From Vigna angularis (taxonomy: Eukaryota > Streptophyta > Magnoliopsida > Fabales > Fabaceae): DNA of 64,000 bases. A program made the position numbers and the translations under genes. The notes below the pieces were generated by a model. It had not been told where the DNA came from, searched no databases, and saw only the letters and a program-made list of their open reading frames with translations. The stretch is taken from positions 16,065,501 to 16,129,500 of the forward strand of contig NC_068975.1 of the NCBI RefSeq assembly GCF_016808095.1, written 5' to 3'. Of the stretch, positions 32,330 to 45,603 are shown one piece after another. Every line of letters begins with the position of its first letter. Position 1 is the first letter of the stretch.

Positions 32330-33360
32330 TCCTCTTCTCTTAACTGTCATTCTATTTATGATGGCTTAAGGTTCCTTTTCTTGCAGCCTCCCTTTAGCTT
32401 GATATGGTAGCTCCATGGATACTGCCTCTCCCACCTGCTTCTTCAGTTGTCATATATGAAATACATTGTGAATCTTCACTAGAAGTTATAGCTTGTAGGC
32501 TACCTCCTCCACCCTGTACAAAATATTATAGGGCCCAAAATATTTGGCATTAGGTGTGAAGCTTACTAAAATTTTTCTATAAGCTTGTAATTTTACATAA
32601 ACCATGTCCCCAATTTCGTAACTTGTATCTCATCTACTTCTATCGGCCACTTGCTTCATCCTTTCTTGTACTCTCTTCAAATGAAATTTAATTACTTTTA
32701 GCATCTCTTCCCTTCCCTTTTATTAAGGCTCTTGTCCACCAATTCTACACTAGATTCACCGAGTATATAAGGTAGGTCAATAGGGGGAACCTGACCGTAC
32801 ACAATTTCATAAGGTGTAGCCTTAATAGTTTTATGATATGTTGTGTTCTACCAGTATTCTGTTAGGGGAAGCCACTTCACCCATTTGTGGGGTGATTTAG
32901 TGCACACACATTTGAGATATGTTTCTAAAACACCTATTCACAATCTTTGTCTGCCCATCTGTTTGGGGATAATATCACCGTTTAATCCCTTCCAATAAAC
33001 CACTATCTTCACCCTTCTCAAAGTAGTATTTATTCTTGAATAACCACCATCAGCTGAAAAGTGTAGCCTCTAAAACCCTCTTCCTTAACAGCCTATCGTT
33101 TCCCACTACCAATTTACCCTTCATTTTCAACTCATTGTTTCTCCATGTATGATGTTTGTGGGAATTGGTATTCTCTTGTATCTCTTTTATCACCTTTTGC
33201 AAATCAATCTCTGTAAGCCATGATTGTTGTATTTTATTCATCAAATTAGATTGTAAGTGAAGTCTAACAATTCCCTTGCATTCAACTGCCACATTGTCCA
33301 GTCTTCTCTTGTATTCTATAGAGAAAAGGCACGTTGCACAGATTTTATGGATAATCAATT
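32330..33360 (-). pseudogene. Ty3/gypsy RNase H-integrase remnant
   Basis: On the minus strand, 33358-33050 reads EIDLQKVIKEIQENTNSHKH and GKLVVGNDRLLRKRV, the linker before the integrase zinc-binding part. Further left come YYPQTDGQTKIVNRCF (about 32950-33000), ATPYEIVYGQ-like codons in shifted frames and KYFGPYNILYRVEEVAYKL (about 32500-32560). These are integrase core and C-terminal motifs of gypsy elements. The catalytic core between GNDRLLRKR and YYPQTDGQ is deleted, and stops and frameshifts are frequent. The rest of pol, gag and recognisable LTRs are missing. Confidence 0.8.
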
Positions 33361-33494
33361 CTTACAATGTGATTGATATCTGATAAGGAAAGAAGAGAAG
33401 GCATAAAAGATAAGAACGTCAGGTGTTGCACGCAGAAACATAAAGAAACGAGAGCCCATAGCGGCTTGCCACAATATGTTGGTGTGAAAGTTGC

Positions 33495-33870
33495 CAGTGA
33501 TGTGCAAGACGGTGAGAGTTGATTAGAAGGAAAGATTGTCACCATGTATGAGTTCGATTAGATAATTAGTGGCAAGAGCTTTTCAAACAGATATGTTGTT
33601 AATGTCAAATGTTTCTTTGAGAACATGTGAAACTTTTGGTTAATGTTTCTTTGAGAACATGTGAAACTTTTGGTTAAGGGAGATATTTTAGTTCTCAATT
33701 GGGTATTCATCAAGTCTAAATATGATAAAGAGAACAACACAAAAGTACTATATAGAAATAAAGAGTTAGTTTTGAAGTTGTTATCTAGTCTAATAGGTCT
33801 CTTGGATGTATGAAAGGCTTTGATAGATGTTTCATTCAAGGGTTTGCTATTTTTCTAGAAGAATTGTGTG
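33495..33870 (+). repeat. Right member of a diverged direct repeat pair
   Basis: Partner of 31885-32215. Here an internal direct duplication of gtttctttgagaacatgtga occurs (33611 and 33648). A+T-rich spacer continues to 34083. Confidence 0.6.
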
Positions 33871-34088
33871 AAAAGTTTGTAGTTTTGTCCACCAAACATT
33901 ACATGGGAAGGAAAATTGCATGTTGAGTAATAATGTTTTTCCTTGAGTATTTGTGGATACAGTAATCTTTGAGATATGAAACACAATCATTTTTTTTCTT
34001 ATGTTTTTATTTATATTTATGCCTATATTTCCATTTAAAAATATTATTTTTCTATTGTGTGATTCCCAACCATTTTTAACATTCTTTT

Positions 34089-36561
34089 TGTAACATCCCA
34101 AAATACAGTAATAACCATAAATTAGAATTAATTACATTTAACAGTAAAACCATGCAGTCTTTACACTAAGATCACAGTTCCAAAAGTCAAAAGGATTTAA
34201 GTACAGAATTCTACTACCGAATTACAGAATTAGGAGTTAAGAACGAACGGTTTTAAAAAGCATTAACCGAACGTTCAATTATCAAAACTGAACGACTAAC
34301 AACTAAAAGCTTAACGAGCGCTCTAGGGCTCGGCTTTAACTTCCACTTCTACCAGATTCGCATCTTCCAAATTTTCTTCTTCCAGCATTTCTTCAAGGGA
34401 CGCACCTCCATCTGCTCACATCTACACGGATGATCATTGAAAAGACAAGACGAACGTACAAGGACGAGAGACAACACAAGGAAAACGAATGGTAAGCTTA
34501 TGTAATTTAATTTATACATCAACATATAAAATAAACATTTCAATCCACACAAGCACATAGTTCAATATATAACATCATACGAAATATATATATTAGACAG
34601 ACTGTTCGGACTGTATGAATCTACATAGCTACAGGCGTCCTTGCACCCGAGTGATGTAGTAACTGGGATACACTCAACAGCTGCCACTCGAGGTTAGCCC
34701 TATCCAATGTACCCCTAAGGAATAGGACCTCATGTCGTTCCCACACATGACCTACCCCCTCTACATGAGGATGAGTACTCACGGAACATCAGGATGGACT
34801 GCCAGCATTAGCATGCCCACAGTCATACTTTACCAATTCCAATAATCAATATATATGAGTCGTTCCTCCCTGGAACGCTCGTACAAAATCCATAATCGTA
34901 TAACCATTCCATATCATGTTCACCCTTTATAATCTATTACTTTATTATCATTTTCATCTTTACTTTCATAGACATAAAATAACGAACGTTCACCTCTCTG
35001 AAGGACGAGGACGAACGGTAAGAAAACAGACTGAATGAACTAAGAAATCTGTAACGGACGTTACTTTCTACTTGGGTCAGTTAAATGAACTGACTCGTTT
35101 GATTTTACACTGATACTTAAAAGAATTTCATTATAGAGACCTTAGAATGGATCCAATGTAAAGAGAAGAGTCAAGAATATTTAGAACTATCTTTGGAATA
35201 ATTCACGTACAAAATCTGTTGCCAGTGACTGACCGAATGTGAAGAAAGGAAATATTATTATAATTGAACGAATGCTATTTTATCAAGGTTGGTTATACAA
35301 CAATACGAGCGCTTGGTATAAGACCGAGCAATACGTAGGACGAATGCTAGGTATACGACCGAGAGTTCATTAGGACGAACGCTAGGTATAAGACCCAGCA
35401 CTTCTTATGACGAACGCTAGGTATAAGACCGAGCGTTACTAATTTTAAAGTATAAGGGTAGAAATGTATTATTACTTTATTTTAGATATACGGATACCAC
35501 TAGGCTGAACCGAACGCTCAGACATAGCATTTCACAGGAGGACGCTCGTTCTCGACCAGAGTTCTTTCCGAATGAAAGAATTCCATTTTAAACCGTTTAC
35601 TTGGAAACCGAACGGTATAAGACCGTTCGATGACGAGCGTACATTATCATAATGAGGATCTCATATTTCAGATTTTCATCTATTTCCAATCTCAAGTTTC
35701 ATCATATCATCTCATACTTTATAATTTCATCCCAATATCAATTTACAAACTTTATATGAACCACATTAATCATTCATATTTATCAACCATCAGCATACAT
35801 ATCAATCAACGCATACCCTTTTCATTCATTATAACAGCGATCGTTCATACATAATCAATCAGCATTTATCCCATACATTCAGTCAATATCAGACGTTCAT
35901 ACAACATACAGTATCAATTAAATCAATAAGCTTCCCTTACCTGGATCAGTGGTGAACGTCCTAAACTCAAGGTTTTTGGTTTGTCCACTAATAGTTTTCT
36001 ACCCTCAAAGAATCACTTAATTCTTCCAACCAGATCTAACCATAAAAACCAAGAAATACTAAGAACTTAACCCTTCATGCAACCAAAAAACTTGGTTTCG
36101 CAGGAAATAGAAGAACGAACGACTAAAGGGGAGAAACTTACCAGTTTCAGAACTCAAAGGTAATCGGTTCAAAATGGAGCTTATGACGCCGGGAACGCTT
36201 CTACCGTTTCTGAAATGGGATCGGAGAAGAGAAGGATGAGTTACAGTAGAGAGAAGATGGAAGCTTTCTAGAGAGAAGGGGGAGAAATGAAAGGTCTGAG
36301 TTTTGGGGAAGAAGAAGGAGCGTGCAGGAGAGTGGGCAGTGTTTTTCAGAAAATCATTTTTGTCTGCCCCATGTCCAAACGAACGTGCGCTCTCCTGTGG
36401 ACACCTGTATTCCACTTCTGATTTTCGAACCTTCTATTCTTGACACTTGTCCATTGTGCGCCAGAGTGTGTGAGTGCGTTTTTAATGGTACTGAGCGTGT
36501 GACGTGGTGCATTTATGAGAGCAACCAGGTGACTCAGCAGTGCATTTAATGAGACGTGACA
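34089..36561 (-). mobile_element. Solo LTR, 2.5 kb family, copy A
   Basis: Starts TGTAACATCCCA and ends GACGTGACA; both flanks are ctttt (34084-34088, 36562-36566), a perfect 5-bp duplication. Length 2473. Shared family blocks in order: the terminal TGTAACATCCC; aagacg...taagcttatg (about 34445-34505); ttcggactgtatgaat (about 34605); the variable block 34240-35640, rich in cgaacg words with a gacgaacgctaggtata/agaccgagc unit repeated near 35285-35430; and cttcccttacctggatc (35931). Read on the minus strand, the end near 36561 is the LTR start. The frame at 36059-36415 has no recognised domain. Confidence 0.8.
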
Positions 36562-38323
36562 CTTTTATTCTCAATTTGTGATTAATTAATAAATACAAAG
36601 AATTTTTCTTCAGATTCATCTATGTAAATAATATAAGATTAAATATGTTTTTACTTATTAAACTTTCACGCAAAATTAAAATTCTGATGTATAAAACTTT
36701 GATAAATTTTAATTTTTAAATTTGAAAAATAAATTAATATAGTCTTTTAAACTCAATTATCTTAATTTTTTTCAGATGTCAAACACATTTTATGCTAACA
36801 TTTGAGTCTTTTACACAGTTTAACACGTTTTCAATTCAATGTTAAATGAAAAACGTGTTTGACACATCAATAAAACTTAACATAATTAATTTAAAAAAAC
36901 TGTAACCATTTATTTTAAAAATTTAAAAATTTTATATCAAAGTTTTAAATAAAAATAAATTTTAATTTTACATTAAAATTAAAATATTAAATACATATTT
37001 AACCAAATAATATATAAACACATAGCTAAAAGTATTCTTATTTAAAAAATTACTAAGTCAACTTTCAATGACAGAAATTACTGTCAAAGGATTTGTTTTC
37101 AGCTAAAAGTATTCTTGTTTAAGTATAACAGTTTGTTCTTTAAATATGGTTGTCCTTTTAAGTATTACAATGATAAAATCAAATAAGAAGCATTAATATT
37201 CTTATCATATTATTGTTATCCACTGATTCTGAACATGCTGCCTCACCAAATGTTTCTGTCATTACCAAACTGTAATGCAAAAAAGCCATCACACGTTTTG
37301 GCCTCATCTAATTTCTTTACAAAATGATATATATATAATTAAAAAAAATAGAGATGAAAAAATGAACAAGTGGCTGCTGCAATAAGGGTTAGAAAAAGAC
37401 ATTTGAACTAATTCTTGTTGCCATTAACACAAAAAAGGAAAATGCTGTGCTAACCTTGTTTAAGAAAGAAGCATAAAAAAAAAGGTTTGCTTGTTGAATT
37501 AAAATAAAGTGTACCAACATGTGATCTACAGTGTTATTGTGAATCTTTCACAATCCAATACACCCTTCTTCCACCAACATTTATTACTACACACATATTA
37601 TCTCAAACCAAAATCTCAATCTGTGATTGTTTTTTTTTTATTTAACGAGTTTTAGTTACTTTTTTTTTATTGAAATGAAATAAAGATGCATTGAAAAAAA
37701 AATGTTTATAACATATTGTTTGTAAGATACATTAAATTCTGGGAAGTATATTATCATCCAAAATCATTCACCAACAAAATGTTCACAACGATAATAAATT
37801 TGAATGCATATCTTAATAAAATATGAGTTTCATATATTTTTTGTTTTAATTTTTTTTATAGTCAACCATAAATCAATTTATTACGTTAAATTAAAATTAT
37901 TTGTTTTCTCTTTTACATAGAGATTTATTATGAAACATTCAATTTTTTTTTTTAAATTCTATCTCATTTGTTCTTAAACACTTCTTCCTAGCTCTTTGTT
38001 TACTTTGATTTTGACTCCAACTTTTATTTCTTTTCATAATTTTATGTGTTTGACTTTATATTCATTTGTGTGTATTAAATAAAGAACTTAAAGTATATCA
38101 AATTTTTGCTAACTTTGTTGATAACCTATATCGGGTAAATTAAAATATTAAGGGATGAAAAGTTGATTATGATTTTTTTATATATATGTTGAGACCCGTT
38201 TTAGTGTAATAGATATTAGTGCATTGAATTCACTCCAATATTGAACTTTTAGAACTTGATGATAATCTAGGTGTTTAAAGGTATTAGTATGTGATAAGAT
38301 ATGGTTAATATGAATATGTTAGA
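36562..38323. other. A+T-rich spacer with a probable Mutator-type MITE at 36640-36997
   Basis: No gene. 36640-36997 begins ttaaatatgtttttac and, read backwards, ends ttaaatatgtatttaat, giving short inverted ends. Related sequence is found at about 45910-46255. The rest is A+T-rich with nothing recognised. Confidence 0.45.
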
Positions 38324-40783
38324 TGTAAGATCCCATTTTTCATAATAAAATACTACTAAAATGAATATTACATAATATTGGACTACTATAAGAAAACAAA
38401 TTTATAAAAGACAAAGTCTACACCTGTAAAATCATTTGACATCTCAATTGCTTCACCCTCACCTCTCACTTGAGCAACTGTAAAGAATCTCTCTCTGAGC
38501 TCCACCATTAAGGTAATTATCGCAAAAGAGAAAACATACGCAAAGGCAAACAACACACAAACAAGGGTATGCTAGATTCAAAATAATTAATGATATTTAT
38601 ATATATACCTATTTAAACATTATAAATAAGGCAAACATATCACAACACAATCACCAAACACTTTATGCAATACATTATTATGAATGGACTATCCGGACTT
38701 AGAATGATTGTCGAGTTATGGCAGGTTGTGCACTTGTGGTGGTCTCTATTGTTTTGCAAAGTCATTGTCAATGAGTTTCACCCTACCACACTCAAAAGGA
38801 TAGTCTGTTCCACACGTTGGATCATACTGGAAGCACCCAAGACTAAGACCTCCTACTACTTTCACCACATGTGTCAATCTTCTCTACTTGAGAATGAAAG
38901 ACCATTAGAATTTCAGGATAACCCCCAAGACTGAGCTCCCTTCATTCATTCTAACACACTTGAAACCACACCAAGAAGTTTCACCTTGGAATTAACCTTC
39001 ATAACTTTGAAACCATTGATATCACTTCACATTCGCATAGTACACCAATACATGAGACTACTGATCATACATTAAAGAAATAGAAACAACCATACAAGTC
39101 ATCAAAAATCACCCAATAACACAATTTATTCATGGCATCTTGATACTCATATTTAAGTAAGAAAAACAGCTTTGAAACTCTCACCAACAAGTCTGGAAAG
39201 GTCCAAAACCCCCAAAACGACCTAAAGAATGTCCAAAACTGACATCTAGAACCCTGAAAACTTTCTAAAAATGTTGCAGTGTAGTCTAGTGGCGCTCAAC
39301 GACACCACACCATGTCGCCTGGTGGTATCAAACCAGACAGCTACTGCCTAGCGGTACCACACCTGTGCCGCCCAACGATATGATAGTAACCAAAACTACT
39401 ACGAATTTGACTTTGGCAACCTTACCCTAAACTTCTATAAACCCCTAGGACCCTCCAGAACTTGAGAAAACTTAGAGAACCCTACTGTAACTCAAATTGA
39501 CACTTGAAAACCCATTTTTCACTTCTACAAGCTACCCAATTTCATTTCTACTCTTTTAAACCCTCAAACCAAATTGCAACCTGCACAAACAAGTCCAATT
39601 TCACTTGGTAGAACACTCCAAAACCACATAATACTTTCTACTGTCCTACTTCTCATTTTCACTCCTTAGAACTCCTAAAATTGGCTAAAAACTCAACCTA
39701 TGAAGCCATTTTCCATCTCAAAACATATTTTACTAGTTTAATCACCTAGACAAGTCCTAATAGGTGTGATAACATACACCTAACCTTCCAAAATAGTGCA
39801 AACCATTTATCTCACCATTTCACTACTCAACACCCTCTTTTTACACCAAAATCACTTGAAAACAGTCCCTATAAATTACCTTTTTCATTTCATATAGTTT
39901 TTAACCATATAACCCTCCTAACAAGTTCTAAATAACCTCATGACAGTGCCAAAACAGATCCCATAACATTTCCATACCTATTTCTAAATGTCACTACCCA
40001 AGACCCCTCTATTTTAAGCTTAAAGCCTAAGTAACTTAATTTCTACTCTCACCACCACTTGAATTCTATTTCAAACAATGAAAGATCCTCATCACACATA
40101 AACAACATAGTATACAACAGCAAATACATCCTCATATCATTTACACTAACACCATATCATAAAAACACAAATTTCACATACGTCAACTTTACTTCAACCC
40201 CAATTTCTACTAAAACGTCTAAAATTTATAAAATTATAAAATTTACACTACAAATATAATTAAGACAAGGTATAGCTTCCCTTACCTAAAAATAACAGCT
40301 CAACCCATAAAAACTTCCCGTCGGTCGCTTAAAAGGCAAGAAATTCCTAAACAGACCTACGAGGAACCAAATTGGAAAAAGACAGAGTTTTTAAAACTCT
40401 ATATTCACCAAGAACAAGAAAACAGAGCTAAATGATAGATGCATAACAGTTTCTATGCATGATCGTTGACCGAAGAAAAGAGGTAAAATGAGTAGAAACT
40501 TACTTTCTTAAAACAGAAATTGATCGGTTAGATGTAAAGACCTTAACGCCATGATCGTCTAGGTACCTCCTGATCATCAAACATATGACTTAGAAGCAAG
40601 AACATTTAGAGAGAAAGTAGAGAACTCTAGAAACGTGGTTTCTAGAGAGATAATGCGTTCTAAAATAATGAAACTTGTTTATAACAAAACTATTTATAAC
40701 AAAATTATTTAATATTAAAATAATCGAGTCTTACTATTTTTAAACTATCATCATTTCTAAAATACCATTTTTAGGGTTTTACA
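38324..40783 (-). mobile_element. Solo LTR, 2.5 kb family, copy B
   Basis: Starts TGTAAGATCCCA and ends GGGTTTTACA; flanks are ttaga on both sides (38319-38323, 40784-40788), a perfect 5-bp duplication. Length 2460. The family block with taagg.aattatcgcaaaagag and gctagattc is at about 38510-38580, and the block with cggacttagaatgatt at 38695. The variable block is short (about 39285-39385, gtggcgctcaacgacacc / gtcgcctggtggta words). The minus strand near 40690-40710 reads TTATAAATAG, a good TATA box close to the LTR start in that direction, which is why I place the unit on the minus strand. Confidence 0.82.
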
Positions 40784-40880
40784 TTAGACATGAATTATTT
40801 TTAAAAATTTTATTTAAAACACTATCATCATTTCTAAAATACCATTTTCTGGAGTTTTACATTAGACATGAATTATTTTT
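40745..40880. repeat. Tandem duplication across the LTR end and its flank
   Basis: ctatcatcatttctaaaata, the LTR end, ttaga and catgaattattttt appear at 40745-40803 and again at 40822-40880, 77 bases apart. The duplicated piece includes the LTR terminus, the target duplication and outside DNA, so the event followed the insertion. Confidence 0.8.
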
Positions 40881-42137
40881 GAAATTTTTATGCTTTAAAT
40901 ATGAGTTAAAAATATAAATGAGAAAAATGAGTGATATATAAGAAAAAAAAAACATACATTTTGAAGATTTTGAATTAAAAAAATAGTGTTATAATCTTAA
41001 TCTATTCCTTATAAAAAAAAAAAAGAGATCTTAATAGTAGTATCATATTAACACCTAAATATGTTTATAATAACATATTGTCTTATAATTGACTATGCAG
41101 AAACACATGATAAAAACTTAACAAATTTAGGGTTAAAGGGAATATGTTGAGATAAATGGAAGACAATTATTTTTTATCATGATATAAACTCACAATAAAA
41201 TATTTGGAAAAAATAATTAAAAATTCAAATATGATTTGAAAGTTTCGCATAATATATTAATATAGATAAAAGAAAGTTAAATGGCATATAATAAAAAATA
41301 TTTACAAGCATTAACTCTTAAAATTTTGAATTAAAAATTATCATTTTTTTTTATATGAGTGGGTCATACCATAGATATGTAATAGAAATGATAAATCATT
41401 CTCTTCATTGAGAAACAAAAATATTCTAAATATTATCATACTTTAAATATCAAATTTCAAATATTTTGTAACTTCCATAATTAGAATTTATAGAGAAAAA
41501 TAAAAGTACCCCGCTCCCCACTTAAAGGAAAAGAATGATCACACAAACTTATGAACTGTGATGATGGTGGTGACCCACACACAGAGAAAAACTTCTTAGA
41601 TTCCATTCCATGAATTTCATCAAAACTCCATCACTTAATAGCCTATAACCTACTATTAAATGATTGATTAATTAATTTAACTTATTAAACTAAGCTATCA
41701 TTAAAAAACGAAGTTTTGATTAGTAGCCGTTACATCCCTTTTCATAGTTTAATTAATTTAAACACCGTCTAGATCTAACTTGCAAAAATTAACACCTACA
41801 TCCAATTAAAAAATGTTATGTCAAATCTAATCAAATCATATACACACGCAAAATGAAACTGCTAAACGACAACGTTATTTTTATATCACTCTTCCGAATT
41901 TCGAATACGATGTTCATGAGTTTTATTTAAATTATGTGAGTGGTTTTATACTAGATATTATGTATTTAACTCTACGTATACGAAAGTTTGTTGGATAAAC
42001 TATGATCTTGATAAACGAGAAGAATTACCGTTTAAAATTTATGAATTTAAGTGTCTGGTTACGAAATTTATCTATAAATCATGAACAATGTTGTTAGTTA
42101 ATAAATTAAGCAAAAAAAGTTTCGAAAGTAGAGTCAA

Positions 42138-42140
<3 letters not shown>
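40881..42140. other. A+T-rich spacer
   Basis: No gene or paired repeat recognised. A (TA)n tract of about 34 units follows at 42141-42208. Confidence 0.65.
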
Positions 42141-42208
<68 letters not shown>

Positions 42209-42210
<2 letters not shown>

Positions 42211-45200
42211 AACCACAAGTCGTGCTTCCATGACCACAACCACAAAGCTCTGCACCTCCATCATCCTCACCAGCAACCTCAACCTGCAAAGACAACTAGA
42301 GAAGCATAGAAACCTAATTGCGTTTCTCCTTATCAGGGCGCCATGCCTCCGCCATTAAGCACCACCGCGAGCAGCCCTTGCCTCTGCAAAATGCGAAACC
42401 ATCACCACCTGTAAATCAAAGAAACAACAAGAACCAAAAAACCCAGATTCACATTTGCCTCGCGATGTTCCTTCACCTTTGCTCAACCTTTGTGCCATCG
42501 CGAGCTTTTTCTCTACCTGTTTCACAACCTCCATTAAAACCGCAGGTCGCACCTTCATCAACAACCAGAGAACACATAAGAATCGTGACCAGACATAACA
42601 GAGCTTTTTCACTCTCTTAGGGTTCGAGCAAAAAAGGGGGAAAATGGCTTGCATCGAGCTTCTCGCGTCTATGGTGTGTAACATCCCAATATTATAGTAT
42701 AAACTATAAAGAGAAGCATCACATACATGATAATATAGAACAGTTATCCAGCTAGAATATAAAGTATTACCTTTACAATCATCCAAAAACAACTATAAAT
42801 TTAAAACTTTTTATACAATAGGATAGCAAAACTATATACTAGATCTAAAACTAAGCCATCTACTCCGCAGCATCACCTCCATCCAATGCTTGCTCCAGAG
42901 ATACCTCTTATTTCGTTGCTCACATCCAAAGAATGAAAGAAACACCAACACATACAAAACACAAGCACATAACAGGGTAAGCTAGTTTAAACAAAGATTA
43001 ATCATATACTCATTTACTAAGATTCATACAATAATATTCATTCCTTCACATCACATAAACTCTTCACACATGACACCACACTAACTTTGTCTGTCCGGAC
43101 TTAGAATGATTGCCGAGCTATGGTGGGTCGTGCACTCGTGGTGGCTTCTACTGCTTTGCAAAGTCATTGCCAATGGGTTTCACCCTACCACACTCACGAG
43201 GTTAGTCCGTTATCACTCACCTTGGGTCATACTGGAAGCACCCAAGACTAGGACCTCCTGCTACTCCTCACGACATGGATCAATCCTCTCTACTTGAGAA
43301 TGAAAGACCATTGGAGTTTCAGGATAACCCCCAAGACTAAGCTCCTGCATTCATTCTAAACTTACTTGAATCTCAACAAGAGATTGCACTTTGAATCACA
43401 ACATAGGGCACCACCATGTATCCTCTCCTTGAGGATCATGGAATTACATCCATTAACCATACTTTGAACTTTACACTTTGAATTAACCAACTTACACTTT
43501 GAAACACAACTTATAACAATAACCAATGATATAACATAATACAACTCCAACATACTTCATAAAGCACTCAATATTTCATGTAAAACAACTTTAAGTCCAA
43601 AGGAAAAGAGTGAAATAACTTGTACCATTCGCATAGCGCACACATTCGCAGAGCGAAACTAGAGACTTATCGCACAACGACCTAGCTCGCTATGCGAATC
43701 CTCAGACAGAGACCCACCCCTCAAAACCATTCACATAGCGGTTAAACTGCAACTTGTAACAGACCCAAACCCCTCGCGTAGCGTCCCAACTCGCTATGTG
43801 AGAGCCTCAAACAGTGGCTCAGGCTCCTTAACCACTCGCTGAGCGAATCCCATTCGCTATTCGAATAAAATTGATAAAAGTCCCAGACCCCAACCAGTTG
43901 CATAGCAACCTGATCCGCTATGCGGATCATCAAACTAAGAGCAACCCTCTCAGTCCATTCGCACAGCGCACACATTCGCTGTGCGAATGCCTTGGTAGAG
44001 AGCATCTCGCCAATTCGCATAGTGAGTCTTCATAATCTGCAGAACAAAAATTCTGCAGAGTTATGCAACTCAACCACAACTTACCAATTCTAAACATTTT
44101 TCCCAACTTCTAACACCCCTAGATTGTTGTATAAACTTAATTAGACTTGACTAAGTGATTCTAAACCCTCACAACATCAATCTAAGTTGATTATGAACCA
44201 AATTCTATTCCAAAACTACAAATCTCTCAACCTAGAGACCCAAATCCAATTCTATCAATTTTCATAGTTTCTTGAACCACTTAGGGACTCAAATAAGTCC
44301 CAAATGACTTGTCTAAGCTATCCCAACTGACCAATACCAATTCCAACCCCTCATTCACAATTTCACTAGTCCACTTCCTCAAAAATGACTCTAAACAAGC
44401 ACAATTCACTTCACTTTCTATCTAATCCCTACCATAACAAATTACTCACATAAAGTACCTTCAACATGTTCAATCACAACAGTTAAATTCATTCAAATCA
44501 GTTCATCATCATCACACTGCAGTTTCACAGATCAAACATTTAATACATACAATTCACTTCACTTTAAAAATCTAAATTTGTGCCTCAAACAGCAAAATAA
44601 CACTACATTCAACATATATACAGATTTTACAATAAATTAAAACAGTAGCTAGCTCCCCTTACCTCAGAGACAAACTGCCCAGCACACAGAATCACTCCAA
44701 CCGTACCTTGCACTGCAAGGAAACTCAACAGAAACCTACAACTTACTAATTGGTGATAGAAAATAGCTCTTAGAACCTAAATTGAGTTGAAAATTGAAGA
44801 AGGAAACTACGAGACAGATGCAACAACACTACTTGCATGATCAAGAATCAAGAACAAGAGGAGAAAGAGGACAAACAGCTTACCAGCTAGAATCACGAAA
44901 TTGATCGGTCCAGATCGAAGCCTTCTACGCCAAGATCGCCTAGGCACCTCCTGATCGTCGAACAGATAACACAGAAGTGAGAGATGGTAGAGAGAAGTCA
45001 GAGAACTCTCAGGAATAGTGTTTTAGAGGGATGAAGTGTTCTTAGAATAATGAGACGTGTTTATAAAAGTTCTATTTATATAATAAGATTATTTTAAAGT
45101 AAAATAATATATCTCATTATTTTATTACACCTATCTGCTTTAATACTCTATTTTCTAGGTCCTTACATGGTGCCTCTCAATGGTGCTACTTCTGGGTTTT

Positions 45201-45530
45201 GAATTGCGACCACTTTCCTTGCGCGAGATAAAAGATTAAAACGAAGGAGAAGAAGAGAACGACCAAGGGTTGACATGTCATAATCTCTTAAATTAAAAAA
45301 AAATCCACGTAATAAAATATTTTAACATTAGCGTATTAATTATACAACACGTAAGCACCAACTAACGCCGTTTGTGACAACTTAACGGTTAGGAAGTTGG
45401 CTCAATTTTACAAATATTTGGATCCAATTGCGATATTTTGCAAATATATGGACTTAATTGAGACAATTGAAAATATGAGAACCCATTTGAGATTTTCATA
45501 CAAATACAAGAACCATCCGAGGATTTAAAC
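42209..45530. mobile_element. Mutator-like element remnant split by a solo LTR
   Basis: The right end (45260-45530) resembles other legume Mutator-like ends: ccgtttgtgacaacttaacgg, then ttggctcaattttacaaata..., ending gaggatttaaacc just before a (TA)n tract. The left inverted partner is not seen; a (TA)n tract lies there instead. The G+C-richer interior is 42230-42676 and 45168-45250. Joined across the LTR it could be a captured gene read on the minus strand (frame 42355-42792 and upstream), but I recognise no protein. Confidence 0.45.
42677..45167 (-). mobile_element. Solo LTR, 2.5 kb family, copy C
   Basis: Starts TGTAACATCCCA and ends GGTCCTTACA; flanks are tggtg on both sides (42672-42676, 45168-45172), a perfect 5-bp duplication. 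Length 2491. The variable block (43625-44035) is built from attcgcatagcg and tcgctatgcgaat words, many of which can pair with each other. On the minus strand, TATATAAATAG lies near 45070-45085, close to the start in that direction. The frames at 43106-43297 and 43742-44020 are LTR sequence, not genes. Confidence 0.85.

Positions 45531-45532
<2 letters not shown>

Positions 45533-45600
<68 letters not shown>
45533..45600. repeat. (TA)n microsatellite at the Mutator-like end
   Basis: About 34 TA dinucleotides directly after the gaggatttaaacctc end. Similar tracts of about 60-70 bases are at 42141-42208, 52039-52098 and 55713-55780. Confidence 0.95.

Positions 45601-45603
<3 letters not shown>

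Noticed and set aside
38665..38934. An 89-codon frame (LRMIVELWQVVHLWW...) with similar frames at 43106-43297 and, reversed, 51775-51993
   Set aside because: All three are the same part of the 2.5 kb LTR. The resemblance follows from shared repeat ancestry; other copies have it broken, so it is not evidence of a protein.
41480..42140. Possible left inverted end of the Mutator-like remnant
   Set aside because: I could not align it with the right end at 45260-45530; no partner claimed.
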